In this document: piece after piece, positions 29,583 through 38,667 of the stretch
Position numbering within the stretch: position 1 is the stretch's first letter
Layout: each line of letters starts with the position of its first letter
From: Alphaproteobacteria bacterium
GTDB taxonomy: Bacteria; Pseudomonadota; Alphaproteobacteria; Micavibrionales; Micavibrionaceae
Direction: 5' to 3'
DNA: 64,000 nucleotides
Assembly (NCBI GenBank): GCA_030424975.1
Contig: JAUHVY010000002.1
Span: 372,001-436,000 of the forward strand
The notes under the pieces: generated by a model
Databases searched by the model: none
What the model saw: the letters and a program-made list of their open reading frames with translations, nothing else
What the model was told of the DNA's origin: nothing
Translations under genes and position numbers: made by a program

Positions 29583-32500
29583 TTACAAACTGTTATGTTC
29601 GCTCACTTCATCGTCATAGAACGGGCATTGATGACATGAAAACGGCTCTTCGTAATGGTCATCGCCATCTTCATCATGCATTGCGACCTCTACTGGTTGC
29701 GGCTTAACCTCTTCGGACGCTGGCTGCTGTTGTGCCTGCGGCTCTTCGGTTTTTTCAGGCGTAAGCGCCGCGCCGATCCGCTGGTTCAACGCACCGAATT
29801 TATCACCGATCTTTTCACCAATCGCACCAATGCGATTTGATATTTTATCAAACTCCGCAACGATATCCTTACCAATCGTTTGCCCTATTCCTTCGGCACC
29901 CGCCAAAGATGCGGGCTTCATGCCGCGTTTATACGCATAGCCCGCCGCCGCACCGGCCGCCATCAACATTGCTCCACCGCCAACATGTACACCAAGCACA
30001 TCTTCCCAGAAATTATAAACCAAGAATGTCGCACCCGTCGCCGCCGTCGACAGAATTGTTCCTGCCCCTTGTGATACGGCGTCCGTATACGCATTCCCAC
30101 CGCCAGCCATATCCATGGCCACCGCAGCAGCAGTAAGACCGCCAAGAGCAACCGCACTTGTTTTATTCCGTAAAAACTTAGTACTTTTCCCGATCGTTCT
30201 GGCGGTTTCGACCATCCCGCCCCATAGCTGTGTCCCCGCCATAGAAAGGCGTGTCTTGAGATGCCCCGTGAGTGATAAATCACCATTTTCATCGCCGTTT
30301 TTAATACGATCGCGCAGCTCGCTCATACGCTCTTTGCGTTTACCGCGACCAAATTCGGCATTCGCTCGTGAGAGTAATTCATGTCCTAATTTTTCTTCAT
30401 CTTGTTCGCCGACCAATTCATGCAAGACGGGCGATTCATCCCAAATACGTAATTGCGTACCCATGATATCTTCTAATGCATTTGCTGCTTTTTCCTGCAG
30501 AGCGGCTGCGTCACCATCTTTTTGGTAAGTCTGCAAAGAATCACGCAGAACATTAATCTGTTCAATCATATAACGCTGCACCCATTGCTCATCCGCACCA
30601 ATGCGGTCTGCGGCTGCGCTCATGGCCAGATCAAACTGGTCAAGGGCATTCATCAACGGTACAAAATTATTGGAATGGATTTCAAATTCCTGCTTTAAAT
30701 GCGGCAATTTAATCGTGGTTGTGGTCATGCCGTCACGATCAATTGCATTCTGCTCGACTGCCGCGCGATCGCGCGCCGTCTCTGCCATCGCAACCAACAT
30801 ACAGCGACGCATCACCTGGTGAGAATTTCCATGCGGACACGTAACAGAAACAGCAACGCCGCCTTTTCCGCCTGCCAAGAAATCAGGCGGCAGAACAGCA
30901 TTCCCCTCATAAGAGGCAAAATTTTTCTCGCCTTTGTGCATTTCGGTCATTTGCATCAAACGATCAGATACACCCGTGCGTTTTTTAAGATGTAAAACTT
31001 CGCCCATATTATGGCCGGCCTGTACCGCCAAATCATTCATGGGCCCCAGTAATTCGAAGACACGCTTCGCGCCTTTAAATCCATGATTATAACCTTTTGA
31101 AACCATATACATCCAAAACGCCGCATGAGAGACGTTCTGGAATAAATTCAAACGGAAGAGGTTATCCGCTACCGGCTTCGCCGCATTTTCCGCAGCATCT
31201 GAAAACACGGGGTGGGTATTTGTCGGAATACCTGCAAGATCATACGCGCCCTGCACGCCGATACGCATCCAATCCATAATGGTTTGCGCGGGGCCGACAA
31301 CCGCATTATCATACATATAATGTTTATACAAACCGAGCGGGCCCATATCCCAGTGCCAGCTCTGGACATCGCGCGCCTCTTCGGGAAGAGTTTCCAAATC
31401 AATCGGCACTTCTTCCATCATGCCAAACTCATCCATCAACAAGATCGTATCATTCACGCTCTGCGCGGTTTGTTGATCACCGCCATTCATCATATAAAGG
31501 GTCGTTGCAAGCCCAGCAAAAATCGCAGCCGTACGTGGCGATTCCTTGATAAAATTAACAACATCCATCGTGAATTCTACGGCGGTCTCTGCACCCGCAC
31601 TCGCAAGCTGGCTCATGCCCCCTGCGCCGCGATGAAATGTACGTTCAAATAAATCCAAAACATCGTCATATTCACCCTTCATCTGATCAGGGTTCATATG
31701 CACACCAAACACACTGGCATTTGCAATGGCTGCGCGGCTTTCGCCGAATTGCTGCTCTGCGCTCTCATTTTTCAAATCATGCGCCGTTTCTTCCATTGTT
31801 TTTAACGCTTTTTCAGAAAATGCCAATAACGGATAAAATTCCTGCGCGATGGCCTCCATATGGACAGGGGAAACATGCTCATGTTTCGCACAATTTTCCA
31901 TGACCGCCAAAAAGACACCGAACTCTTTTGAAAGCCCTTCAAGGGGGGATTCATTGCGATCGGTGAAATGATAACGCGCCCACATATCATGCATCATGTC
32001 TGACGTCATAAGCGGCGCCAAAGCAGAGGTCTGTTGTATCACGTTTTTCAAATCATCGGATTTATTATCTGCGCGGCGACTAACCAAACGATTGAGAACA
32101 TCCGAACCCGATAAGGTCGTCATACGCGCCTGAATAGATTCCAACTTTTCATGAACGGCTTCTTCAAATTCAACCTGATCAAGCAATTGATCAAGTTCTT
32201 GTCCCCTCGCAGCCGTACAAAATGCCTCTAGCTCGCGTGCTGTTAATGTAATTTCAGCTTGCTTTGTTTCATATCGGTTATCGGTGGCTTCATTCAATGC
32301 CTTCCAGAAATGACTATTCAAATCCTTCTGCGCTTTTCCGTCAAAATCCTCAATTCCAAGACAATGTTTATCAAGATTGAAAACAAACCCTTGCTTCGGA
32401 TCAAACGTAGAACGCGGCAATACACTTTGCCCGTCTTCGGAATTTGCAATTTCACGAATGGAGCGCCAACTATCGGCGTCACGCATTGCCTGTTCGGTTT

Positions 32501-32921
32501 TCGCATGACATTCGGCTGTTTCTTTTTCCAGTTCCTCTACATTATCGGCAGGAATTTCAACACTGCCTTGGCTTGCGAAACGCAACAAACGATGTAGTGA
32601 CGTGCGCTGTGCATGGTCCTGATTAAAACGGTCTTTTTTTGAAACATCGTCCCCATGTGACGCATTTTTCTCGACTGCCATTCGTACAGGTTGATGCAAA
32701 TATTCCAGCAACGCCTTTACATCTGCACGTTCAAACACGCCATCTTTATGCGACACAAAAGAAGGGCATAAAAGTTCAAGATCCCCGCCTTTGGCATCAA
32801 CGGCATATTGCCCGTTACCTGCCTGAGAAATGCCGAGATTATAAAAATTCGCTGTTTCCTTGAGTTGGGATGAGAGCGCCATATGCCCTCTTAACCCCAA
32901 TGCTGACTGAGCCATCTTCAA
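29583..32921 (-). CDS. Very large membrane-associated protein of unknown function
   Basis: 1112 residues without signal peptide. Residues 1-450 are charged and helical; hydrophobic stretches occur near 466-484 (TAAIFAGLATTLYMM) and, close to the C-terminus, three Ala/Gly-rich ones about 925-1020 (SAVALGGLTAAAVAMDMAGG, AGTILSTAATGATFLVY, GAMLMAAGAAAGYAY). The tail after 1060 is Gln/Glu/Pro-rich and acidic and ends with a Cys pair (CHQCPF). Not a family I recognise. Its position behind a small exported protein and a Fur-like promoter suggests iron-regulated expression. The acidic C-terminus and presence of a Dot/Icm locus 20 kb away allow an effector hypothesis, with no direct support. Confidence 0.85.
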   Translation of the reverse strand: MKMAQSALGLRGHMALSSQLKETANFYNLGISQAGNGQYAVDAKGGDLELLCPSFVSHKDGVFERADVKALLEYLHQPVRMAVEKNASHGDDVSKKDRFNQDHAQRTSLHRLLRFASQGSVEIPADNVEELEKETAECHAKTEQAMRDADSWRSIREIANSEDGQSVLPRSTFDPKQGFVFNLDKHCLGIEDFDGKAQKDLNSHFWKALNEATDNRYETKQAEITLTARELEAFCTAARGQELDQLLDQVEFEEAVHEKLESIQARMTTLSGSDVLNRLVSRRADNKSDDLKNVIQQTSALAPLMTSDMMHDMWARYHFTDRNESPLEGLSKEFGVFLAVMENCAKHEHVSPVHMEAIAQEFYPLLAFSEKALKTMEETAHDLKNESAEQQFGESRAAIANASVFGVHMNPDQMKGEYDDVLDLFERTFHRGAGGMSQLASAGAETAVEFTMDVVNFIKESPRTAAIFAGLATTLYMMNGGDQQTAQSVNDTILLMDEFGMMEEVPIDLETLPEEARDVQSWHWDMGPLGLYKHYMYDNAVVGPAQTIMDWMRIGVQGAYDLAGIPTNTHPVFSDAAENAAKPVADNLFRLNLFQNVSHAAFWMYMVSKGYNHGFKGAKRVFELLGPMNDLAVQAGHNMGEVLHLKKRTGVSDRLMQMTEMHKGEKNFASYEGNAVLPPDFLAGGKGGVAVSVTCPHGNSHQVMRRCMLVAMAETARDRAAVEQNAIDRDGMTTTTIKLPHLKQEFEIHSNNFVPLMNALDQFDLAMSAAADRIGADEQWVQRYMIEQINVLRDSLQTYQKDGDAAALQEKAANALEDIMGTQLRIWDESPVLHELVGEQDEEKLGHELLSRANAEFGRGKRKERMSELRDRIKNGDENGDLSLTGHLKTRLSMAGTQLWGGMVETARTIGKSTKFLRNKTSAVALGGLTAAAVAMDMAGGGNAYTDAVSQGAGTILSTAATGATFLVYNFWEDVLGVHVGGGAMLMAAGAAAGYAYKRGMKPASLAGAEGIGQTIGKDIVAEFDKISNRIGAIGEKIGDKFGALNQRIGAALTPEKTEEPQAQQQPASEEVKPQPVEVAMHDEDGDDHYEEPFSCHQCPFYDDEVSEHNSL

Positions 32922-32966
32922 TCCTTTTGCGCGCTACGCTTATCACTTTATATTTTGTGGTCTTCG

Positions 32967-33491
32967 TTATTCAGGCGTTGGAATGTTTCGTGCATCATGA
33001 CAACGACGCATTGCCTCTAAAATCTGTTCCTTCGGAATGCCGTGACCACCGCCAATTACATGACCTTGTGAATTTGTCATTGGGTCATCTGTCAGGTGCT
33101 TATAAATTACGACTGCGCCGCCGGGGCTTAACCCTTCATCAGGACGCATACGCGGCATATCACGGCCGGGAATTGCCGGCAATTGGCTGTTAATTTCGTA
33201 GAAAAACCTTTGACGCGGCGCCAAAACAACACGTCCACCCTTGCGCGGGTCATTTACAGGAATCATATCATCAGGATCGATCATCACTTCTTTACCGTTA
33301 GGGAAAGAGCTGTTTGTAAAGATCATAGTAAATTCATTGCCCTGCCGTTCGACATAACGCATGTCTTCTTCGGTCACCTTTGCATAAGGGTTTTCCAAAA
33401 ATTTATCTGGATCAGAGCTTTGTGCAAACGCCGTTGATACCCCCATCGTGACACTTAAAACGGTCGAGGCCAGAATGTTCTTCGCATCCAT
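32967..33491 (-). CDS. Exported protein of unknown function, first gene of a Fur-like-regulated operon
   Basis: 174 residues. Signal peptide MDAKNILASTVLSVTMGVSTAFAQ with cleavage likely after AFA. The mature protein is Pro-, Arg- and Gly-rich (PNGKEVMIDPDDMIPVNDPRKGG, RDMPRMRPDEGLSPGGAVVIYKH), mainly beta by appearance, periplasmic. Family not recognised. 45 bases separate it from the 1112-residue gene downstream. Upstream lies a divergent AT-rich region holding three Fur-box-like sites, the nearest about 20 bases from the start codon. Confidence 0.8.
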   Translation of the reverse strand: MDAKNILASTVLSVTMGVSTAFAQSSDPDKFLENPYAKVTEEDMRYVERQGNEFTMIFTNSSFPNGKEVMIDPDDMIPVNDPRKGGRVVLAPRQRFFYEINSQLPAIPGRDMPRMRPDEGLSPGGAVVIYKHLTDDPMTNSQGHVIGGGHGIPKEQILEAMRRCHDARNIPTPE

Positions 33492-33510
33492 TATTAGTAC
33501 TCCATTATTT

Positions 33511-33587
33511 AATAATGATTCTCATTTTCTGTTGACATTGATAATAGTTCTCAATAAGACTGTCAATTAAGAATTATTCTTATTTGC
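33511..33587. promoter_or_regulatory. Divergent promoter region with Fur-box-like sites
   Basis: Site 1 at 33511-33529 (AATAATGATTCTCATTTTC) agrees with the 19-bp Fur consensus at about 15 positions. Site 2 at 33540-33558 agrees at about 12. A third AT-rich imperfect palindrome is at 33569-33587. A TTGACA at about 33532 with TAAGAC 17 bases later fits a plus-strand promoter that overlaps site 2. The sites lie between two divergent genes (33491 minus, 33606 plus), so both may be repressed by iron. Which alphaproteobacterial iron regulator (Fur, Irr, RirA) binds is not decided by sequence. Confidence 0.65.
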
Positions 33588-33605
33588 ATAAAAAAGGAAA
33601 CAAAG

Positions 33606-33929
33606 ATGACCGCAGCAACAGCAGAGCATGGCAAGAGTGAAGGTCTATCACTGAGCAAAATTTTTAATTTTGTCGTTAAAGGCGCACTCCTCTATGTTGG
33701 TATGGGGGTACTAGATCTCGCGCTTTGGCATTATGATCCCGGCGGCGTTGCTCTCTTCGAAACAGTAAGGGAGCCGATCTTAAACGCCTTCGAGCATTTA
33801 GGCATCACGGATGCCCTGAATACCGTAGCAACCTGGTTTGGCGGCGGCAGCGAACAAATGGCTGTTGCCATGGGCGGTGCCGAAGTCGACCTTGGCGGCG
33901 GCATGGATGCATTCATCCCCGACTATTAA
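33606..33929 (+). CDS. Small membrane-associated protein of unknown function
   Basis: 107 residues. One hydrophobic helix near residues 22-45 (IFNFVVKGALLYVGMGVLDLAL), then an amphipathic region and a Gly-rich end (VATWFGGGSEQM, DLGGGMDAFIPDY). AAAAAGGAA precedes the ATG. Probably Fur-like-regulated together with the divergent operon; closed by a stem-loop 6 bases after its stop. Not recognised. Confidence 0.7.
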   Translation: MTAATAEHGKSEGLSLSKIFNFVVKGALLYVGMGVLDLALWHYDPGGVALFETVREPILNAFEHLGITDALNTVATWFGGGSEQMAVAMGGAEVDLGGGMDAFIPDY

Positions 33930-33934
33930 AGAAT

Positions 33935-33968
33935 AAACACGCCTCGTTATCGCAACCATGGCGTGTTT
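33935..33968 (+). terminator. Stem-loop after the 33606 gene
   Basis: Perfect 9-bp stem AAACACGCC/GGCGTGTTT with a 16-base loop directly after the stop codon. The downstream T run is short (TTTAAT), so termination is likely but less certain than at canonical sites. Confidence 0.6.
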
Positions 33969-34070
33969 AATAAAATATTAGAAACCCAAAAATACAACCC
34001 CACAGTAGTGTTCGATTAACAAATTTGTGTTACTCTCTATGTATAAATTATTTATGAGGAGAGTTTCAGG

Positions 34071-34688
34071 ATGAAACGCCAATACTATTATTTAATACCC
34101 TTATCTGTCGCATGCATTTTTTGTGCATCTCCGTCAAAAGCGCAGCAAAATTTCCCAAAACAAGAACTCGTAAATAGTGCCGTTATTTCGGCAATCCGAG
34201 ACTTCACAGATACGGAGATTGTGCGTTTATCTATTGAGGATCAGAATAAAAAATACGGAAATATGTCAGAGGAAGAAATTCTAAAATTAGATAATATTTG
34301 GCGTGAAGAAACAAAATCAGATGAGCAACCACTTATCTCCGCTACACTCAGCAACCCCTTATCCTCATACCTTACCCGTGTTCAGGCGCGTGCGGCAGGC
34401 TTGTATACAGAGATGTTTGCTATGGACTCAAACGGGCTAAACGTCGGACAAAGCAATATTTCCTCTGACTATTGGCAAGGTGATGAAGCAAAATTCCAGA
34501 AGACTTACCCAAAAGCAATCAATGCGGTTTTCGTAGATGACCCGGAATATGACAGCAAACTGAACATTTGGCGTGTGCAAGTAAACTTGGCAATCGCTAA
34601 TGAAAATAATTCAAAAAATATTGGCGCGATAACAGTCGAGATAAATTTATCTGAATTACAACGCAGAAATATAGCAGGTGTTCGCTAA
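34071..34688 (+). CDS. Exported PDC/Cache-like sensor protein
   Basis: 205 residues with a signal peptide (MKRQYYYLIPLSVACIFCAS, cleavage likely after SKA). The mature part contains YLTRVQARAAGLYTEMFAMDSNGLNVGQS followed by YWQGDEAKFQ and VQVNLAI, a pattern typical of stand-alone PDC/Cache periplasmic sensor domains. GAGGAGAG ribosome site. It sits 43 bases before a chemoreceptor gene whose own periplasmic domain is a different, helical type, so it may bind a ligand for that receptor; inference from position. Confidence 0.75.
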   Translation: MKRQYYYLIPLSVACIFCASPSKAQQNFPKQELVNSAVISAIRDFTDTEIVRLSIEDQNKKYGNMSEEEILKLDNIWREETKSDEQPLISATLSNPLSSYLTRVQARAAGLYTEMFAMDSNGLNVGQSNISSDYWQGDEAKFQKTYPKAINAVFVDDPEYDSKLNIWRVQVNLAIANENNSKNIGAITVEINLSELQRRNIAGVR

Positions 34689-34731
34689 CGCCTCCCTAAA
34701 ATAAATATATGAAAGAAAAGGAAATTCTTCC

Positions 34732-36408
34732 ATGTTAAACAACATATCTATTCAAACAAAACTTCTGTCAGCACTCGCGATTATTATCATCATCAATATC
34801 GTGAGCGGCGGCTTCATTGCGAAAGCTGTTATGAAAGCAGAAAGCGCCGCAAAAGATGTTGAACATATATCCGAAATTCAATGGAAAATCAGCGAAATTG
34901 AAGACTCAACATTTCTCGCACGAAGTTTCGTTATTTCCTTTCTTAACTCCGGTGACCTTAAAAACAAAAAGCTCTACCAATCAGAAATCACAAAAACAGA
35001 GCCTCTGTTTAATGAGCTATATAAACTTACAGATGATCAAAAACTGATTGAACATGCAAAATTATATCAAAAGCATTTCGACCAATGGCGTGAGGAAATT
35101 GCAAAATCTCAAATTCAATACATGCTAAGCCCCGATACAGTAGATATGGCCCGCCTCATAGAAACATCCGGAAAAAATAAAGAAATCTGGGATAGTATCC
35201 TACACGACCGTGACATCTTAGCGAAAGATATCGATGAGCAAACAAAAGTAAAGTCCGCCATCTTAAATCAAAGCATGTCAACAGCAAGTAAAGCAACGAT
35301 GATAAGTTTATCATTAACCATCGTTGTCATTTTAGGCGCTTCCGTTTTAATTATTTTCATGGTTTCAAAGCCTCTTCAGCAGTTGGTGAAATCAACAGAA
35401 GCACTCGTTGAAAAGAAATGGAACACTGTAATCGACGGTATTAATCGCGGCGATGAAATCGGACAAATGGCAAAAGCACTTGTTCTATTCCGTGATAACG
35501 GCCTGCAAAATGAAAAACTTATGGCCGCTCAACAAATGGAAGATCAACAGCGTGTTGAGCGAGCGAAAAAAATCGAAAAACTCGTCGATAATTTCAGACA
35601 TACATCTTCCGATGTTACAGCCGCATTAGAGGTTGCTACAGAAAAAATGAGTACGTCTTCCGTCACAATGGGCGATATTGCGAATGACACCAACCGTCTT
35701 TCTGCAGATGTTTTGCAATCCGCACAAAGCGCAGGTATGAACGTCAATAACGTATCCGCTGCAACAGAAGAGCTAACAGCATCTATTCAAGAAATCAGCT
35801 CACAGCTTAGCCGCACGAGCGCAATGGCACAACAAACACAAAATATTTCAGATGAAACCGTTGAAAAAATGCATGTATTGGAACACTCTGCCAATGAAAT
35901 TAACAGCGTTGTACAAATTATCTCTGATATTGCCGATCAAACAAATCTTCTGGCTTTAAATGCGACCATCGAGGCAGCGCGCGCCGGTGAGGCAGGTAAA
36001 GGTTTTGCCGTTGTTGCAAATGAGGTTAAAACGCTGGCAAGTGAAACTGCGCAAGCAACCGATCAGGTCATCACACAGATTTCTCGCATTCAGGGTGATA
36101 CGAAAGACGCCGTGAATTTCATCCAACAAATTTCAGAATCTATTACTGAATTAACGCATAGCATGACAGCTATCGCAGCAGCAATGGAAGAACAAACAGC
36201 CGCAACACTTGAAATTAGCCGTAATGTTCAAGAAGCCTCACAGGGGACGAATACTGTTGTTAAAAGTATCGATAATGTCACGGCATCAACGATGCAAACA
36301 CAAGAAACATCAATGGCCGTCAGTGATATTGCAAAAGAGCTGAAGGAGCGTTCTGCCGTTCTGACGCAAAGCATAAACAGCTTCATTACGAATATACAAA
36401 ACACGTAA
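34732..36408 (+). CDS. Methyl-accepting chemotaxis protein
   Basis: 558 residues. Membrane helix about 10-32, helical periplasmic ligand domain about 33-185, second helix about 187-212, HAMP about 213-265, then the signalling domain with the hairpin tip ([30 protein letters not shown]) around residue 400-430. Couples ligand sensing to CheA/CheW in the membrane array. No C-terminal CheR-binding pentapeptide. Followed by a rho-independent terminator. The chemotaxis kinase genes are not in this window. Confidence 0.95.
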   Translation: MLNNISIQTKLLSALAIIIIINIVSGGFIAKAVMKAESAAKDVEHISEIQWKISEIEDSTFLARSFVISFLNSGDLKNKKLYQSEITKTEPLFNELYKLTDDQKLIEHAKLYQKHFDQWREEIAKSQIQYMLSPDTVDMARLIETSGKNKEIWDSILHDRDILAKDIDEQTKVKSAILNQSMSTASKATMISLSLTIVVILGASVLIIFMVSKPLQQLVKSTEALVEKKWNTVIDGINRGDEIGQMAKALVLFRDNGLQNEKLMAAQQMEDQQRVERAKKIEKLVDNFRHTSSDVTAALEVATEKMSTSSVTMGDIANDTNRLSADVLQSAQSAGMNVNNVSAATEELTASIQEISSQLSRTSAMAQQTQNISDETVEKMHVLEHSANEINSVVQIISDIADQTNLLALNATIEAARAGEAGKGFAVVANEVKTLASETAQATDQVITQISRIQGDTKDAVNFIQQISESITELTHSMTAIAAAMEEQTAATLEISRNVQEASQGTNTVVKSIDNVTASTMQTQETSMAVSDIAKELKERSAVLTQSINSFITNIQNT

Positions 36409-36428
36409 CAAAGCGCTTCATAAGATCA

Positions 36429-36463
36429 ACGGGCGGCTAAGAGATCCTCGGTCGCCCGTTTTT
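36429..36463 (+). terminator. Rho-independent terminator after the chemoreceptor
   Basis: 7-bp stem ACGGGCG/CGCCCGT around a 17-base loop, followed by TTTTT, 20 bases after the chemoreceptor stop. Confidence 0.8.
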
Positions 36464-36509
36464 ATATAATTACCACTGGCAAAATTTTCACAAAATCCTT
36501 ACGCTATAA

Positions 36510-36521
36510 TTTGTATACAAA
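36510..36521. promoter_or_regulatory. Operator of the GntR-type regulator (copy 1)
   Basis: Perfect palindrome TTTGTATACAAA about 27 bases before the start codon of the GntR regulator, overlapping its probable promoter. The same core TTGTATACAA occurs twice in front of the TSUP permease gene. The pattern fits the palindromic operators of FCD-type GntR regulators and suggests autoregulation. Confidence 0.7.
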
Positions 36522-36547
36522 TTTAAACCTATGCGGATCAAACAGCC

Positions 36548-37198
36548 ATGAACCCGACTTTGCCGGAACAAATCAGCACCTATTTATCTGATCAAATACT
36601 TTCGGGCACGATCAAGCCGGGACAAAAAATTGAGGAAGCCGCATTAACCAAAAAATTTGATGTTTCCCGCACCCCCGTGAGGGAAGCCATTCGTTTGGTG
36701 GCGGCTTCAGGACTGATTAAGATTGAGCCAAGACGAGGCGCTACGGCTGTGGCTATGAATTTAGAACAACTCACCCAGATGTTCGAGACCTTGGTCGAGA
36801 TCGAAGCACTCTGCGCAAAATTCTGCGCGCGGCGGATTTCCGCATTTGAAAGATCCCAGCTTTTGGATATTCACAAACGCTTTGACGCGGCGATCTCTAA
36901 AAAAGACGGGCAACTTTATTCAAACCTGAACGAGGAATTCCATAAATTCATATATAGCTGCGCTCATAATGAAACGCTCGAAAATATTGCCCTGAATATG
37001 TGGCAGCAGCTTGCGCCCTATCGCCGTAATATATTCTTTACGCGCAAAGAACGCATGAAAGCATCCCATGCCGAGCACGAAAAAATAGTAGAGGCCATTA
37101 TGGCTTCAAATCAGGACACGGCCTATAGTGAGATGTATCAACATGTTACAAATTCAAGCATGAACGCCATTGAACATTTACGCCAAACCATGTCCTGA
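36548..37198 (+). CDS. GntR family transcriptional regulator (FadR/FCD subfamily)
   Basis: 216 residues. Winged helix-turn-helix about 5-72 with the hallmark LTKKFDVSRTPVREAIRLVAASGLI, and FCD effector domain about 80-210 (FETLVEIEALCAKFCARR, EEFHKFIYSCAHNETLENIA, HAEHEKIVEAIMASNQDTA) with the metal-binding His residues of that domain. A small organic acid is the usual ligand. Tail to tail with the TSUP permease gene (9 bases apart); shared palindromes before both genes make the permease its likely target. Confidence 0.93.
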   Translation: MNPTLPEQISTYLSDQILSGTIKPGQKIEEAALTKKFDVSRTPVREAIRLVAASGLIKIEPRRGATAVAMNLEQLTQMFETLVEIEALCAKFCARRISAFERSQLLDIHKRFDAAISKKDGQLYSNLNEEFHKFIYSCAHNETLENIALNMWQQLAPYRRNIFFTRKERMKASHAEHEKIVEAIMASNQDTAYSEMYQHVTNSSMNAIEHLRQTMS

Positions 37199-37207
37199 TC
37201 ATTGTCC

Positions 37208-38032
37208 CTAGCCCGCGAAAGCGCGGAAAATCATACGCACCGCTACAATACACAAGAACGCTCCGAACAGCGCGCTTAGCTGTTTTTGTGACAATTTATG
37301 AGCGATTTTGACCCCCAGCGGCGCAGATAAAATTGTTAGCGGAGAGATACAGATCAAACCGATCATATTCACAAATCCCACGCTACCAAAGGGTAAACCT
37401 GCTACGCCCTGACCGTTCACCATATACCCGATTGTTGCAGGCACGCTAATGATTAAGCCAAACAAAGCAGATGTTCCAACGGCGCGATGCACAGGGTGTT
37501 TTAGCAATGTCAAAATCGGCACGCTTAATGTGCCGCCGCCAATCCCCATCATGCTTGATAACAAACCGATACTGCCCGGCAGAGAACAAAATAAAGATGA
37601 ACGAACGGCCTGTGCACCATCAACGGCGGCCTTAATCGGCCACATCATTTTCACGGAAACCAGCAAGGCAATAAAACCGAAAATTCCCGCAAGCACACTA
37701 CTATCAAGCTGCGATGCTACCCATGTACCAAAAGCAGATCCGATTAAAATTGGTAAGGCCCATGACTTCACAAGCGGCATATCAATCGCCCCTTTTTTAT
37801 GATGCGCACGTGCCGAAGAAATTGATGTAAAAATGATTGTTGCCAGTGATGTTGCCACCGCAATATGCATACGAATTGACGGGTCAACGTCAACAATGCT
37901 GAGTGCGAATTCCAGTACAGGCACAATAACAATGCCCCCACCAACGCCAAGCAATCCCGCAAGAATACCTCCAATTATGCCTGCGGCAATCATCATGCCG
38001 ATCAACGGCAAATTTGAAATAAGAATGTCCAT
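37208..38032 (-). CDS. TSUP (TauE/SafE) family permease
   Basis: 274 residues with about eight membrane segments. Family signatures: GIIGGILAGLLGVGGGIVIVPVLEF at the N-terminus and its repeat SMMGIGGGTLSVPILTLLKHPVHRAVGTSALFG in the second half. TSUP carriers move small sulfur or carbon anions (sulfite, sulfoacetate, glycolate-like acids) across the inner membrane; the substrate is not readable here. Two TTGTATACAA palindromes lie in its promoter region, implying control by the neighbouring GntR regulator. Confidence 0.93.
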   Translation of the reverse strand: MDILISNLPLIGMMIAAGIIGGILAGLLGVGGGIVIVPVLEFALSIVDVDPSIRMHIAVATSLATIIFTSISSARAHHKKGAIDMPLVKSWALPILIGSAFGTWVASQLDSSVLAGIFGFIALLVSVKMMWPIKAAVDGAQAVRSSLFCSLPGSIGLLSSMMGIGGGTLSVPILTLLKHPVHRAVGTSALFGLIISVPATIGYMVNGQGVAGLPFGSVGFVNMIGLICISPLTILSAPLGVKIAHKLSQKQLSALFGAFLCIVAVRMIFRAFAG

Positions 38033-38084
38033 TTTATCACTCCTGGGTTCTATCTGTTGTTATTGCGTATAACATAATATTTTA

Positions 38085-38114
38085 TTGTATACAAATAATA
38101 AATATTGTATACAA
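38085..38114. promoter_or_regulatory. Tandem operators of the GntR-type regulator (copies 2 and 3)
   Basis: TTGTATACAA at 38085-38094 and again at 38105-38114, 20 bp centre to centre, i.e. two helical turns on the same DNA face. They lie between the TSUP gene (minus, start 38032) and the gene at 38152 (plus), so either or both could be controlled. Confidence 0.7.
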
Positions 38115-38151
38115 ATTTAAACATCGCAAAACAAATACGCGGGAGACAGCA

Positions 38152-38598
38152 ATGAAACACACAACACTAAAGAATGAATTTGCAGAACGCGATGATGGTA
38201 TGCTTGCCTTTAAACAGGAAATTCAAACGCTAAACGCCTGCCATACAGTTCAGGAATTTTCGGATAAAATCACGGCATACCTAAAACAATATGCTACGCA
38301 AGCAATACCGTTTCACATTGATGGCAATGATATTGCTTTGCTGGCGCAGGCCCAGATCGCGCTGGAGCTGTTAAAAAACGCGCCTGCAAACACTTATGGA
38401 GATGAAAGCGCGAAACAAGACGCCTATATGATACATTCAGATAATATTCGCGGCATGCTCACCTCTTTACTTTGTCATAAAGATCAAACAGGCATACCTG
38501 ATGCCAAAATCATTTTAGATGACCTGACGACACGCGGACGATGTATTATTACAAAAAATTATGCTCCTCATGAACACTCTGACCAACCTCACCTGTAG
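38152..38598 (+). CDS. Cytosolic protein of unknown function
   Basis: 148 residues, mostly helical, no signal peptide. GGGAGA precedes the ATG. No motif recognised. Divergent from the TSUP permease across the tandem operators, so perhaps co-regulated with it. It is closed by a terminator at 38647. Convergent with the ABC exporter. Confidence 0.75.
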   Translation: MKHTTLKNEFAERDDGMLAFKQEIQTLNACHTVQEFSDKITAYLKQYATQAIPFHIDGNDIALLAQAQIALELLKNAPANTYGDESAKQDAYMIHSDNIRGMLTSLLCHKDQTGIPDAKIILDDLTTRGRCIITKNYAPHEHSDQPHL

Positions 38599-38620
38599 AG
38601 GTGTAGGTATCAGGCGACAC
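38599..38620 (+). repeat. Copy 1 of a 16-bp imperfect palindrome
   Basis: Contains GGTATCAGGCGACACC, which recurs with one base change at 40609-40624. The sequence is nearly its own reverse complement. It lies just after the stop of the 38152 gene. Could be a remnant end of an insertion sequence or a recombinase site; not assignable. Confidence 0.4.
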
Positions 38621-38646
38621 CCAGAAGAAATGTCTAAGAAATGGAA

Positions 38647-38667
38647 AGCACGTCGGTGCTATTTTTT
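38647..38667 (+). terminator. Rho-independent terminator
   Basis: Perfect 5-bp stem AGCAC/GTGCT with a GTCG tetraloop, then A and six T. Serves the gene at 38152; its end touches the stop codon of the convergent ABC exporter gene. Confidence 0.7.

Noticed and set aside
29583-32921. Dot/Icm effector assignment for the 1112-residue protein
   Set aside because: Only an acidic tail and genome context support it; the operon with a Fur-like promoter and membrane proteins is at least as compatible with an envelope role, so left as unknown.
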